Source: Flavobacteriales bacterium
Lineage (GTDB): Bacteria > Bacteroidota > Bacteroidia > Flavobacteriales > Flavobacteriaceae
Reading direction: 5' to 3'
Assembly: GCA_027032855.1 (NCBI GenBank)
Contig: JALVLX010000043.1
Span: 1-5,716, forward strand
DNA: 5,716 bases
Both the position numbers and the translations under genes were made by a program. The notes under the pieces were generated by a model, which was not told where the DNA came from, searched no databases, and saw only the letters and a list, made by a program, of their open reading frames with translations. This document shows, one piece after another, positions 1 to 5,716 of the stretch. The number at the start of each line of letters is the position of its first letter. Within the stretch, counting starts at the first letter, position 1.

Positions 1-379
1 GGTTTAAGACATTGGTAATGAAACCTGTTTTAATGGCTTCAAAATAGCTGATTTGTTTATTATTTTGTTGGTTTTGAAGCTTGATTTTTATTTGTTTACT
101 CATAAAAGTTTTAATGCCAATATATATAATGTATGCCATTCCGGCATATTTTACCAGTTGGAACACAGTTTGATTTTGTTGCAAAAGATATGCAACTCCG
201 GCAATGGAATAGATAATATGAACACCTATACCTAATCCTATACCCAAAGCCGTATAAATGGCTGTTTTACGGTTGTACAGCAAGGCATTTTTAAGTACCA
301 TGACAAAATCAGGTCCGGGGCTCATCACAGCTAGCAAATGTATGCTGAAAATCAGGGCGAATAATTGGGAATAAGGCAC
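1..379 (-). CDS. LysE/RhtB-family amino-acid exporter, partial (N-terminal ~126 residues)
   Basis: Reading the minus strand from 379 leftward gives an open frame that runs off the window edge at position 1. It encodes a hydrophobic N-terminal helix (about residues 5-19), then the family signature SPGPDFVMVLKNAL (residues 20-33), a glycine-rich helix (about 42-64) and another helix (about 72-92), followed by a charged, Gln/Asn/Lys-rich loop. The signature after a first helix is typical of LysE/RhtB translocators, inner-membrane proteins of about 200 residues that export amino acids or related metabolites; the exported substrate cannot be read from sequence. The start is taken as GTG at 379-377: an in-frame TGA lies eight codons upstream, and the first in-frame ATG (325-323, the Met just before SPGPD) would delete the first membrane helix. 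The C-terminal 80 or so residues lie outside the window. It is transcribed divergently from the YbbR gene. Family assignment is firm, the GTG start likely. Confidence 0.88.
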   Translation of the reverse strand, partial: MPYSQLFALIFSIHLLAVMSPGPDFVMVLKNALLYNRKTAIYTALGIGLGIGVHIIYSIAGVAYLLQQNQTVFQLVKYAGMAYIIYIGIKTFMSKQIKIKLQNQQNNKQISYFEAIKTGFITNVLN

Positions 380-398
380 GAGGTACAGCTTTTTTCAA

Positions 399-414
399 TA
401 TCTTTGCAAAGATA
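399..414. promoter_or_regulatory. Perfect palindrome forming a probable bidirectional -7 promoter element
   Basis: TATCTTTGCAAAGATA is an exact 16-bp inverted repeat in the 60-bp gap between the divergent exporter and YbbR genes. Each half is a full match to the Bacteroidota -7 consensus TAnnTTTG: TATCTTTG at 399-406 on the plus strand and at 414-407 on the minus strand. Transcription would start near 411-413 rightward and near 400-402 leftward, leaving leaders of roughly 25-30 and 20-25 nt. No good TTG (-33) element sits at the usual 19-21 bp from either half, so recognition would rest mainly on the -7 box. It could instead be an operator for a dimeric regulator. The palindrome is seen directly; the promoter role is inferred. 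Confidence 0.6.
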
Positions 415-439
415 CCTGTAATTTTTTGAACTCGTAAAA

Positions 440-1381
440 ATGAATCGTAGATTCCGGATTTTTTTTAAATTTTTAACCAGCCACAACAAACTTCGCACTT
501 TTTTGTTGTTTTTTTTGATTTCGGCATTGTTTTGGTTGTTGATGCAGTTGAGCAAGACCTACGAACATACGTTTAAGGTTCCGGTATCATACGTTAATCT
601 CCCTAAGCAATATTACAAAGGATTTTTGCCCAATGATACTATTTTGGTTAAAATGAAATTGTCGGGATTTAAAGTTTTCAGGTATAAAATTACAAAGCCT
701 GTTTTGAAGCTTGATGTGCAAAAAACAGAATTGTTACAAGGAAAAGCGTGGAAAGTAACAGATCATTTGTCGAAGATAAGGGAAGTTTTTGATGAAGTAA
801 GCAGGATTGTTTCGGTTGAGCCCGGGCAGCTTAAATTGCAGATCAAAGCCGTGCATAAGAAGCAGGTGCCGGTTAAGCCGTTGGTGTCTTATGAGTTTAA
901 ACAAGGGTTTAAAAACAAAAAGGAGGCAGTGTTAAAACCTGACAGTGTTTGGGTGTATGGGCAACCTGCAGTTTTGGATACCATTAAGGAGGTGAAAACC
1001 AAAACTTATAATTTTGTAAAAGTGGATAAAGATATTGATTTTCAGGTGGAATTGGTTCAATTAAATGAAGTAAAATATAACACGAATTATGTTCGTTACC
1101 GCATGCCGGTTTCTGAAATAATAGAAGATACGATGACTTTGCCGGTTGAAATTTCGGGTAAGCCGGCAAAAATTAACATTTTGCTGTTTCCTAAAAAAAT
1201 TAACTTAAAATATAAAGTTTACAAAGAGGCGTACAAAAATTTAAAATCAGGTGATTTCCGGGTTGAAGTAGTTTACAATCCTGCTTTGAAAAGTTGGAAG
1301 CCAAAGCTTGTTAAGCATCCGGATGATGTTTTTGATTTTAGTATAAGACCTAATAAAATATCATTTTTAATCAAACAATAA
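440..1381 (+). CDS. YbbR-like domain protein, single-pass membrane anchored
   Basis: A 313-residue protein with a short basic N-terminus, one membrane helix (about residues 20-36) and a long extracytoplasmic part. The rest looks like successive YbbR-type beta-rich repeats. The first (about 44-135) has VPVSYVNLPKQY followed by LPNDTILVKMKLSG. The second (about 140-220) is clearest, with VPVKP and then LKPDSVWVYGQ plus IKEVKT. A more divergent third stretch (about 231-313) opens with LPVEISGKP. YbbR domains occur in the Firmicute protein CdaR, which regulates the diadenylate cyclase CdaA; most other YbbR proteins have no known role, and no cyclase gene is visible here. The ATG at 440 follows an A-rich stretch typical of Bacteroidota starts and gives a sensible positive-inside anchor. 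Its TAA is four bases before coaE, so the two are probably cotranscribed and perhaps translationally coupled. Family confident, function unknown. Confidence 0.85.
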   Translation: MNRRFRIFFKFLTSHNKLRTFLLFFLISALFWLLMQLSKTYEHTFKVPVSYVNLPKQYYKGFLPNDTILVKMKLSGFKVFRYKITKPVLKLDVQKTELLQGKAWKVTDHLSKIREVFDEVSRIVSVEPGQLKLQIKAVHKKQVPVKPLVSYEFKQGFKNKKEAVLKPDSVWVYGQPAVLDTIKEVKTKTYNFVKVDKDIDFQVELVQLNEVKYNTNYVRYRMPVSEIIEDTMTLPVEISGKPAKINILLFPKKINLKYKVYKEAYKNLKSGDFRVEVVYNPALKSWKPKLVKHPDDVFDFSIRPNKISFLIKQ

Positions 1382-1385
1382 CTTC

Positions 1386-1973
1386 ATGGTAAAAATTGGT
1401 TTAACAGGGGGTATAGGAACGGGTAAAAGTACAGTTGCCAAAATATTTGAAGATCAGGGTATTCCTGTTTATTATGCTGATGATAAGGCGAAGGAAATCA
1501 TGCAAACTAATTCCGGTATAATAAGTCAAATAAAGGCGTTGTTCGGTGAAGAAGCTTATGTTGATAATAGATTGAATACCAGTCATATCGGTGGTGTAGT
1601 TTTTGATGATAAAAATATGTTGTCAAAATTGGAGGCAATCGTTCATCCGGCAGTTAGAAAAGATTTTTTGGAATGGGTTTCGCAACAAGATTCGGATTGT
1701 GTTGTAGTTGAAAATGCTATCTTGTACAAATCGGGTATGCATAAGTTGGTCGATCAAATAATTTTGGTAACGGCAGATGACGAAAAAAGGATTAATCGTC
1801 TTATAAAAAGAGATAAAAAAAGCGAAAAAGACTTAAGAAAAATCATAAATAACCAAAAAACAGAGAAAAAACTGTTAAAGGGCGCCGATTTTTTTATAAA
1901 AAACAACGGAAATGTTGATGATTTGGTTATTAAAGTTAGAGATTTTTTAATAATAATTAAAAAAAACTGTTAA
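1386..1973 (+). CDS. coaE: Dephospho-CoA kinase
   Basis: The 195-residue product has the size and motifs of CoaE, the cytoplasmic enzyme that phosphorylates the 3'-hydroxyl of dephospho-CoA with ATP, the last step of coenzyme A synthesis. The N-terminus carries the P-loop GLTGGIGTGKST (residues 5-16). Acidic DD at 32-33 lies where the family's conserved Asp-containing motif falls. The pair HP (87-88) sits in LEAIVHPAV, and ENAILYKSG (109-117) corresponds to the usual PLLFE-G segment. The lid region has RINRLIKRD (135-143), and the C-terminal signature ADFFIKNNG (167-175) matches the family's AD-hI-N-G. The ATG at 1386 is the only start preserving the beta strand before the P-loop. It lies four bases after the YbbR stop, with no Shine-Dalgarno, as is common in this phylum. 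The last codons are very AT-rich. The gene looks intact and is presumably essential housekeeping. Confidence 0.97.
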   Translation: MVKIGLTGGIGTGKSTVAKIFEDQGIPVYYADDKAKEIMQTNSGIISQIKALFGEEAYVDNRLNTSHIGGVVFDDKNMLSKLEAIVHPAVRKDFLEWVSQQDSDCVVVENAILYKSGMHKLVDQIILVTADDEKRINRLIKRDKKSEKDLRKIINNQKTEKKLLKGADFFIKNNGNVDDLVIKVRDFLIIIKKNC

Positions 1974-2030
1974 AAAGAAAAATTTATCGAAATAAATAAC
2001 GTTTTATTATAATATTTAACATTTTTAATA

Positions 2031-2038
2031 TAAATTTG
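2031..2038 (+). promoter_or_regulatory. Candidate -7 promoter element directly before the histidine kinase
   Basis: TAAATTTG matches TAnnTTTG exactly and ends four bases before the ATG at 2043. If used, transcription would begin at or within a base or two of the start codon, giving a leaderless or nearly leaderless mRNA. No TTG lies 19-21 bp upstream; that region is almost pure A/T, so a chance match is a real possibility. Confidence 0.4.
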
Positions 2039-2042
2039 CTTA

Positions 2043-3593
2043 ATGAAAAGTAAAAGCATTGTGCTTTTAGTAATTTTTATGACGATATCAGTCATAGGAA
2101 TTCGAATAATGCAGGTAAAGTTACGTGAGAATGATATAAAATTACGTGATCAACGTTTTTATTATTTGATGAAACAGATATTATATACTGTTTCGACTAA
2201 GGCGCAAAATTACGAGTTTGACAAATATTACAAGAAGTTTAAAAATGCGCAAAGCAAGGCAGGAGAAGATAATGTGTATGAATTTGTTTATAAGAAAGAA
2301 AACAAAAACAGTAACGAAGTCTTTGCATACAAGCATTTAGTTTTGGAGAAAGGGGTCAAATTAAAATTTCCTATTTCGGAAAAACAGTTTGACTCAGTGT
2401 TTGGAAAGATAAGTGTGGCGAAAGCAAAAACACATTTTTTAGGAAATAGTAAAATAAAACCTAATAATGAGTTTGCAAAAGCCGGAATTGACAAAATTGA
2501 TAACCGTTATCTGGAAACGACTTTTAAAGACATCTCAGTGATTGAACCCATTTATAAAAGGGTACCTGTTGATAGTCTTCGTAACTGGATAAAAAAGGAG
2601 TTGGGTAAGCGTGGAATAGATTATCATTATGAATTCGGGATACTCAATGACGGGATTTTGACCAAAGTGCATTCCAAGCATTTTAAACCCGACGATAAAC
2701 GGTTTAAATATTATAAGTTTAAAATTTTTCCCGATAATTCGGGATTGACAAAATACGAATTAGTTCTTTCATTTAATAAAAACGAATTGTTTAAGTACGA
2801 GAGTATGCGAATTCAATTCTTGTCTGATTTATTGATGTTGGTTATTTTGATTATTTATATTTTAACCATCTACTTTATTGTCAGACAAAAGAAGATTTCG
2901 CAAATGAAGACTGATTTTATCAACAATATGACACATGAGTTTAAAACACCCATTGCGACTATTAATTTGATTGTTGATGCGTTGAAGTCTCCGGTTGTTA
3001 ATAAAGATGAACAACAGTTGAACACCTATCTCAATATGCTTAAACAGGAGAATAAACGGATGTTGAATCAAGTGGAGAGTGTTTTAAGTTTATCGGTTTT
3101 AGATAAAATTGATCTTAAGACAGATAAGTATGAAGTTGATATTCAAGAGGTGTTAGAACGCGCTATTCAGCATGTTAGTTTGTTAATACAAGATAAAGGC
3201 GGGACTTTAAAAACAGAGTTTAATGCTGATGAAACCTTTGTTTTAGGTGATGAAACCCTGTTGACAAACGTTTTTGTAAATGTATTGGATAATGCGGTAA
3301 AGTATTCAAAAGAATACCCTGAAGTTACCGTCAAAACTTACAACGATAAAAAAGGTCATATTTTTATTGAAGTAAGTGATAAAGGAATTGGAATGAGTAA
3401 GTCGGTGCAGAAGAAAATTTTTAAGAAATTTTACAGGGAGACCACCGGCAATATACATAATGTTAAAGGACATGGATTAGGATTAGCCTATGTGCAAAAA
3501 GTAGTTCAGTCTTTTAACGGAAAAATTTCGGTAAAAAGTGTGAAAGGCGAAGGCAGTACTTTCATCATCAGTTTACCGGTTGTCGAACAATAA
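2043..3593 (+). CDS. Membrane sensor histidine kinase, RprX-like
   Basis: A 516-residue inner-membrane sensor kinase. After a short basic start comes membrane helix 1 (about 6-24), then a periplasmic region of about 235 residues that is Lys/Tyr-rich and matches no domain I recognise, then helix 2 (about 262-281). The cytoplasmic part is a complete HisKA/HATPase module: H-box FINNMTHEFKTP with His298 as phospho-acceptor, N-box NVFVNVLDNAVKYS (Asn413, Asn417), G1 DKGIGMS (446-452), F-box IFKKFYR (459-465) and G2 GHGLGL (476-481). No HAMP or PAS domain is evident; the H-box begins about ten residues after helix 2. The HK-then-RR order, length and architecture resemble Bacteroides RprX, but orthology is inferred, so no symbol is given. 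The ATG at 2043 is needed for a full first helix; Met13 and Met23 would truncate it. The cognate regulator lies 69 bp downstream. Signal unknown. Confidence 0.93.
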   Translation: MKSKSIVLLVIFMTISVIGIRIMQVKLRENDIKLRDQRFYYLMKQILYTVSTKAQNYEFDKYYKKFKNAQSKAGEDNVYEFVYKKENKNSNEVFAYKHLVLEKGVKLKFPISEKQFDSVFGKISVAKAKTHFLGNSKIKPNNEFAKAGIDKIDNRYLETTFKDISVIEPIYKRVPVDSLRNWIKKELGKRGIDYHYEFGILNDGILTKVHSKHFKPDDKRFKYYKFKIFPDNSGLTKYELVLSFNKNELFKYESMRIQFLSDLLMLVILIIYILTIYFIVRQKKISQMKTDFINNMTHEFKTPIATINLIVDALKSPVVNKDEQQLNTYLNMLKQENKRMLNQVESVLSLSVLDKIDLKTDKYEVDIQEVLERAIQHVSLLIQDKGGTLKTEFNADETFVLGDETLLTNVFVNVLDNAVKYSKEYPEVTVKTYNDKKGHIFIEVSDKGIGMSKSVQKKIFKKFYRETTGNIHNVKGHGLGLAYVQKVVQSFNGKISVKSVKGEGSTFIISLPVVEQ

Positions 3594-3662
3594 AAAAAAT
3601 ATTTTGTCAACACAAATTACACAAACATAATAAATTAAATATTAACACAAACACTTAAAGTT
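3594..3662 (+). promoter_or_regulatory. A-rich leader with repeated ACACAAA before the response regulator
   Basis: The 69-bp gap between kinase and regulator contains three exact copies of ACACAAA, at 3610-3616, 3619-3625 and 3645-3651. The stretch before the ATG is rich in A and poor in G, the leader type that Bacteroidota use in place of a Shine-Dalgarno. TATTTTG (3600-3606) resembles a -7 element but is one base short of TAnnTTTG; a TTG at 3580-3582 lies 17 bp upstream of it. The gap may therefore hold a second promoter for the regulator, but this is weakly supported. The repeats may be low-complexity sequence rather than binding sites. Confidence 0.3.
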
Positions 3663-4391
3663 ATGACACAGACAAAAAAGAAAATCTTACTCGTAGAAGA
3701 CGACATTAATTTCGGAATAATCTTGAGAGATTATCTGAGAATGAATGAATTTGACGTTACCTTGGCCAGAAATGGTATGGAAGGATTTGAAAAATTTAAG
3801 AAAGATTATTTTGATTTAATCATCTTAGATGTAATGATGCCTTACAAAGACGGTTTTACCTTGGCCAAAGAAATCAGAGAACGTAATCAGCAAGTGCCTT
3901 TAGTATTCTTAACAGCTAAAACGCTTAAAGAAGATATGCTCAAAGGTTACCAAATTGGTGCTGACGACTACATTAACAAACCTTTCGACTCGGAGGTATT
4001 GTTGTATAAAATCAAAGCTTTATTAAACCGCAGAGTGGCTCCGGTCAGAGAAGAAAAACCCGAACCGGTTCATTTCAAAATTGGCGATTTCAAGTTTGAT
4101 TCCAAATTAAGACAATTGTCTTACCGTGATGAAAAACCGGTAAAATTGTCTCCAAAAGAAGCCAAGTTGCTCAAAATGTTGGTGTTGCACAAAAACGATT
4201 TGATGCCACGTGAAAAAGCATTGACCAAAATTTGGCAAGATGATAACTATTTTACTTCCAGAAGTATGGACGTTTATATTGCCAAGTTGCGGAAACTTTT
4301 AAAGCGTGATACTAATGTAAAAATTGTTAACATTCACGGTGCCGGTTTCCGTTTGGTTGACAAATCGGTTTCAGTTGAAGAACAAGTTTAA
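3663..4391 (+). CDS. OmpR/PhoB-type response regulator, RprY-like
   Basis: A 242-residue DNA-binding regulator. The receiver domain (about 7-122) has the acidic pair Asp13-Asp14, phospho-acceptor Asp56 in LDVMMPYKDG, Thr84 in FLTAK and Lys106 in NKPF, so all catalytic residues are present. A charged linker rich in Glu and Pro (about 125-136) leads to a winged-helix domain (about 137-233), with LSPKEAKLLKML, recognition-helix region SRSMDVYIAKLRKLL (199-213) and wing IHGAGFRL (224-231). It should be phosphorylated by the kinase encoded just upstream and act as a cytoplasmic transcription factor; its targets are unknown. Strong resemblance to the RprY-type regulators of Bacteroidota is from memory, so no symbol is given. 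Codon use differs from the kinase gene: 6 of 13 Phe codons are TTC here against about 3 of 31 in the kinase, which suggests higher expression. A strong terminator follows the stop. Confidence 0.95.
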   Translation: MTQTKKKILLVEDDINFGIILRDYLRMNEFDVTLARNGMEGFEKFKKDYFDLIILDVMMPYKDGFTLAKEIRERNQQVPLVFLTAKTLKEDMLKGYQIGADDYINKPFDSEVLLYKIKALLNRRVAPVREEKPEPVHFKIGDFKFDSKLRQLSYRDEKPVKLSPKEAKLLKMLVLHKNDLMPREKALTKIWQDDNYFTSRSMDVYIAKLRKLLKRDTNVKIVNIHGAGFRLVDKSVSVEEQV

Positions 4392-4418
4392 TTTTTCATA
4401 ATTAACTACGTTTTATCC

Positions 4419-4448
4419 AAAAAAGACGCTTTCGGGCGTCTTTTTTTT
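4419..4448. terminator. Bidirectional intrinsic terminator between convergent genes
   Basis: A run of six A (4419-4424) leads into GACGC (4425-4429), a six-base loop TTTCGG, the matching arm GCGTC (4436-4440) and a run of eight T (4441-4448). The A run pairs with the T run to extend the stem and also supplies a U tract for transcripts coming from the right. It lies 28 bp after the response-regulator stop and 27 bp beyond the stop of the convergent acyl-CoA reductase, so it can end both. Confidence 0.92.
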
Positions 4449-4470
4449 GTATCTGCGTTGTATCTACGTT
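4449..4470. repeat. Tandem 11-bp repeat, two copies with one mismatch
   Basis: GTATCTGCGTT (4449-4459) is followed directly by GTATCTACGTT (4460-4470). The pair lies between the terminator and the end of the acyl-CoA reductase gene. A small local duplication is the simplest reading; no function is suggested by the position. Confidence 0.6.
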
Positions 4471-4475
4471 AAATA

Positions 4476-5558
4476 TTAAGCCAGATTATTAAGGAATGCA
4501 ACCGTATTTACACCATCGGCATAATCCCATAATTCCGGAGATTGTGTGGTGCCGAAATTTATACGATTCTTTATTTCAGGTATGTGACTGACTACCGTTT
4601 GGATTTTATCTTTGTCGTGATCCAATATGGTATTTACGTCTTCGACACTTTTGTAGTATTCATAGAATAAAGTCCCGATAGGAGAGGCGTACCGGCTATC
4701 TTGTTTTAACAAAATCAAACCATTGTCAATCAAGCTGTTTCTGACATGTTCGTCAACTGACATAAGATAAACGGCTTTGTTATAATCGTAATTATTGGCA
4801 TATTTTTGATAATCAATAAGGTGTTTGTACTTTAGCAAAGCTGCAAACAAGGAGTTAAAATCGTACTTTTCAGGTACAAAAATTTTGGACACATTGCGAC
4901 AACCCAAACCAAAATACCGCATGATATCGTCAGCCAGCAGGTTGAGTTCTTCTGCTGTTTCGTTGCCGGTCAATACGGCTACTGAATTTCTGTTTTGACG
5001 TATGATATGCGGATATTTTCCAAAATAATAATCGAAGTAGCGGGCTGTATTGTTACTACCTGTTGCAATAACTGCATCGATATCTTTCAGAGTGCCGTCC
5101 ACAAATTCGATACGGTTTTTGTAGTCAGCATTGAGGTAAATCAAATATTTTGCAAGCAATGGAAGTAACAATTTGTCGTTTGATGAGAGCTTGGCTTTGA
5201 TGCGGTGTCCGCTAGCTAAAACACTTATGAAGTCGTGAAATCCAACTAACGGGATGTTGCCGGCCATAATCACCCCTACCGTTTTTGGCGTTACATTGTC
5301 TTTAAAATCCTCCATTTCGAACCAACGATCAATTTTTTCGGGTTGTAGGGCCTCTGCCCAACTATGCAGTGCAAACAGGACGTTTTCTTTGGTAAACCAA
5401 GGGTTTTGTTCATAAGCCCTGCTGATCAATTGTTGGAGTACATCAACAAAAAGTTCGTTGTGAGGTATGTTGTTTTTTTTATGAATAGCGTCTTTTTGGA
5501 ATTGAGATAAGAAATTACCGAGAATTTTTAAAGATTTTTTTCGTTCTTTTATTGTCAT
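4476..5558 (-). CDS. LuxC-like acyl-CoA reductase family protein
   Basis: The product (360 residues from the chosen ATG) resembles the LuxC/acyl-CoA reductase family, which reduces activated fatty acyl groups to aldehydes with NADPH through a cysteine thioester. Numbered from that ATG, visible landmarks are GVIMAGNIPLVGFHDF (95-110), the probable nucleotide-binding stretch DAVIATGSNNTARYF (161-175), and FGLGCRNVSKIFVP (216-229), where Cys220 is the expected nucleophile. At about 360 residues it is shorter than LuxC of luminous bacteria (about 480), and no luxD, luxE or luciferase gene is nearby, so bioluminescence is not implied. The physiological substrate is unknown. An in-frame TTG two codons upstream (5564-5562) could also serve as start, but ATG at 5558-5556 is preferred. 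The gene is divergent from a ferredoxin, an arrangement I associate with Bacteroidota, and converges on the response regulator. Family confident, function inferred. Confidence 0.88.
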   Translation of the reverse strand: MTIKERKKSLKILGNFLSQFQKDAIHKKNNIPHNELFVDVLQQLISRAYEQNPWFTKENVLFALHSWAEALQPEKIDRWFEMEDFKDNVTPKTVGVIMAGNIPLVGFHDFISVLASGHRIKAKLSSNDKLLLPLLAKYLIYLNADYKNRIEFVDGTLKDIDAVIATGSNNTARYFDYYFGKYPHIIRQNRNSVAVLTGNETAEELNLLADDIMRYFGLGCRNVSKIFVPEKYDFNSLFAALLKYKHLIDYQKYANNYDYNKAVYLMSVDEHVRNSLIDNGLILLKQDSRYASPIGTLFYEYYKSVEDVNTILDHDKDKIQTVVSHIPEIKNRINFGTTQSPELWDYADGVNTVAFLNNLA

Positions 5559-5581
5559 TATCAAAAATGGTATTATATTTG
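5552..5581 (+). promoter_or_regulatory. Promoter for the ferredoxin gene
   Basis: TTG (5552-5554), a 19-bp spacer and TATATTTG (5574-5581) fit the Bacteroidota promoter pattern TTG-N19-21-TAnnTTTG. Predicted transcription starts near 5586, leaving a leader of about 35 nt before the ATG at 5622. The -33 end overlaps the start codon of the divergent reductase gene (5556-5558). This is the best full promoter match in the window. Confidence 0.65.
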
Positions 5582-5585
5582 TTCA

Positions 5586-5593
5586 CAAAATTA
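5586..5593 (-). promoter_or_regulatory. Candidate -7 element for the acyl-CoA reductase gene
   Basis: Read on the minus strand, 5593-5586 is TAATTTTG, an exact TAnnTTTG match. Transcription would start near 5580, giving a leader of about 22 nt before the ATG at 5558 and overlapping the ferredoxin promoter. No clear TTG is seen at the right distance upstream, so the call is tentative. Confidence 0.4.
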
Positions 5594-5621
5594 AACTATT
5601 AATACATAAAAACTAAGAATT

Positions 5622-5716
5622 ATGGCATTATTTATTAACGAAGATTGTATCAATTGCGGCGCATGTTTAGCCGAATGTCCTAACACCGCTATTTATGAAC
5701 CCGGTGAAGAGTGGAA
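5622..5716 (+). CDS. 4Fe-4S ferredoxin, partial (N-terminal 31 codons)
   Basis: The frame opens MALFINEDCINCGACLAECP, with Cys9, Cys12, Cys15 and Cys19 in the C-x2-C-x2-C-x3-CP pattern that binds one 4Fe-4S cluster, followed by NTAIYEPGEEW. It resembles the N-terminus of a Bacteroidota family of small (roughly 115-residue) dicluster ferredoxins; if so, a second cysteine cluster lies beyond the right edge. These are cytoplasmic electron carriers; the partner enzyme is unknown. The ATG at 5622 follows an A-rich leader, and a well-formed promoter lies upstream. Codons here include several C-ending ones (AAC, ATC, TGC, GGC), which would fit a well-expressed gene, though the fragment is short. The divergent acyl-CoA reductase gene starts 63 bp away. 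Confidence 0.93.
   Translation, partial: MALFINEDCINCGACLAECPNTAIYEPGEEW

Noticed and set aside
53..235. 60-codon open frame on the plus strand.
   Set aside because: It lies antisense to the LysE-family exporter, whose family motifs are clear, and its own product shows no recognisable feature.
1943..1964. Inverted repeat TTTTTTAAT / ATTAAAAAA with a 4-base loop at the 3' end of coaE, considered as a terminator.
   Set aside because: The stem has no G or C and encodes part of the coaE C-terminus (Phe, Ile, Lys codons). It is expected by chance in such AT-rich sequence and would not form a stable terminator.
4476..5558. Part of a bioluminescence (lux) operon.
   Set aside because: Only a LuxC-like protein is present, shorter than luminous LuxC, and no luciferase, transferase or synthetase gene is in the window; the strand arrangement is also not operon-like.
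5562..5564. TTG two codons upstream as the start of the acyl-CoA reductase.
   Set aside because: An ATG follows at 5558-5556 and no ribosome-binding feature favours TTG; the extra two residues add nothing recognisable.
1..5716. Mobile element, CRISPR array, tRNA/rRNA gene or phage remnant.
   Set aside because: I saw no long terminal repeats, transposase or integrase motifs, regularly spaced repeats or tRNA-like folds; all sizeable frames are intact housekeeping or regulatory genes.

Overview
The window looks like ordinary chromosomal DNA from an AT-rich member of the Bacteroidota, probably close to Flavobacteriia. Four things point there. The promoter-like elements match the Bacteroidota -7 consensus TAnnTTTG. 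No gene has a clear Shine-Dalgarno sequence, and several starts sit in A-rich leaders. The gene pairs (YbbR-like/coaE, an RprX/RprY-like two-component pair, and a LuxC-like acyl-CoA reductase divergent from a small ferredoxin) are ones I associate with this phylum. Finer placement is inference.

Layout. Positions 1-379 (minus) hold the N-terminal part of a LysE/RhtB-family amino-acid exporter that runs off the left edge. A 60-bp divergent gap (380-439) contains a perfect 16-bp palindrome in which two -7 elements lie back to back. Going right on the plus strand come a membrane-anchored YbbR-domain protein (440-1381), dephospho-CoA kinase coaE four bases later (1386-1973), a membrane sensor histidine kinase (2043-3593) and an OmpR-type response regulator (3663-4391). 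The last two are each preceded by a 69-bp gap. A strong hairpin with T and A runs (4419-4448) separates this set from the convergent acyl-CoA reductase (4476-5558, minus). That gene is divergent from a ferredoxin whose first 31 codons (5622-5716) are in the window.

How the genes fit together. ybbR-coaE is a tight pair and probably cotranscribed. No terminator is visible before the kinase/regulator pair, so read-through is possible, although a -7 element directly before the kinase start suggests its own promoter. Kinase and regulator have all the residues needed for phosphotransfer and form an intact system with an unknown periplasmic stimulus. The reductase and ferredoxin share a short divergent region with one -7 element for each direction and may be coregulated.

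I found no mobile element, CRISPR array, RNA gene or convincing new system. The most interesting signals are at promoter scale: the symmetric bidirectional element at 399-414, a possible leaderless start for the histidine kinase, and the compact divergent promoters at 5552-5593.
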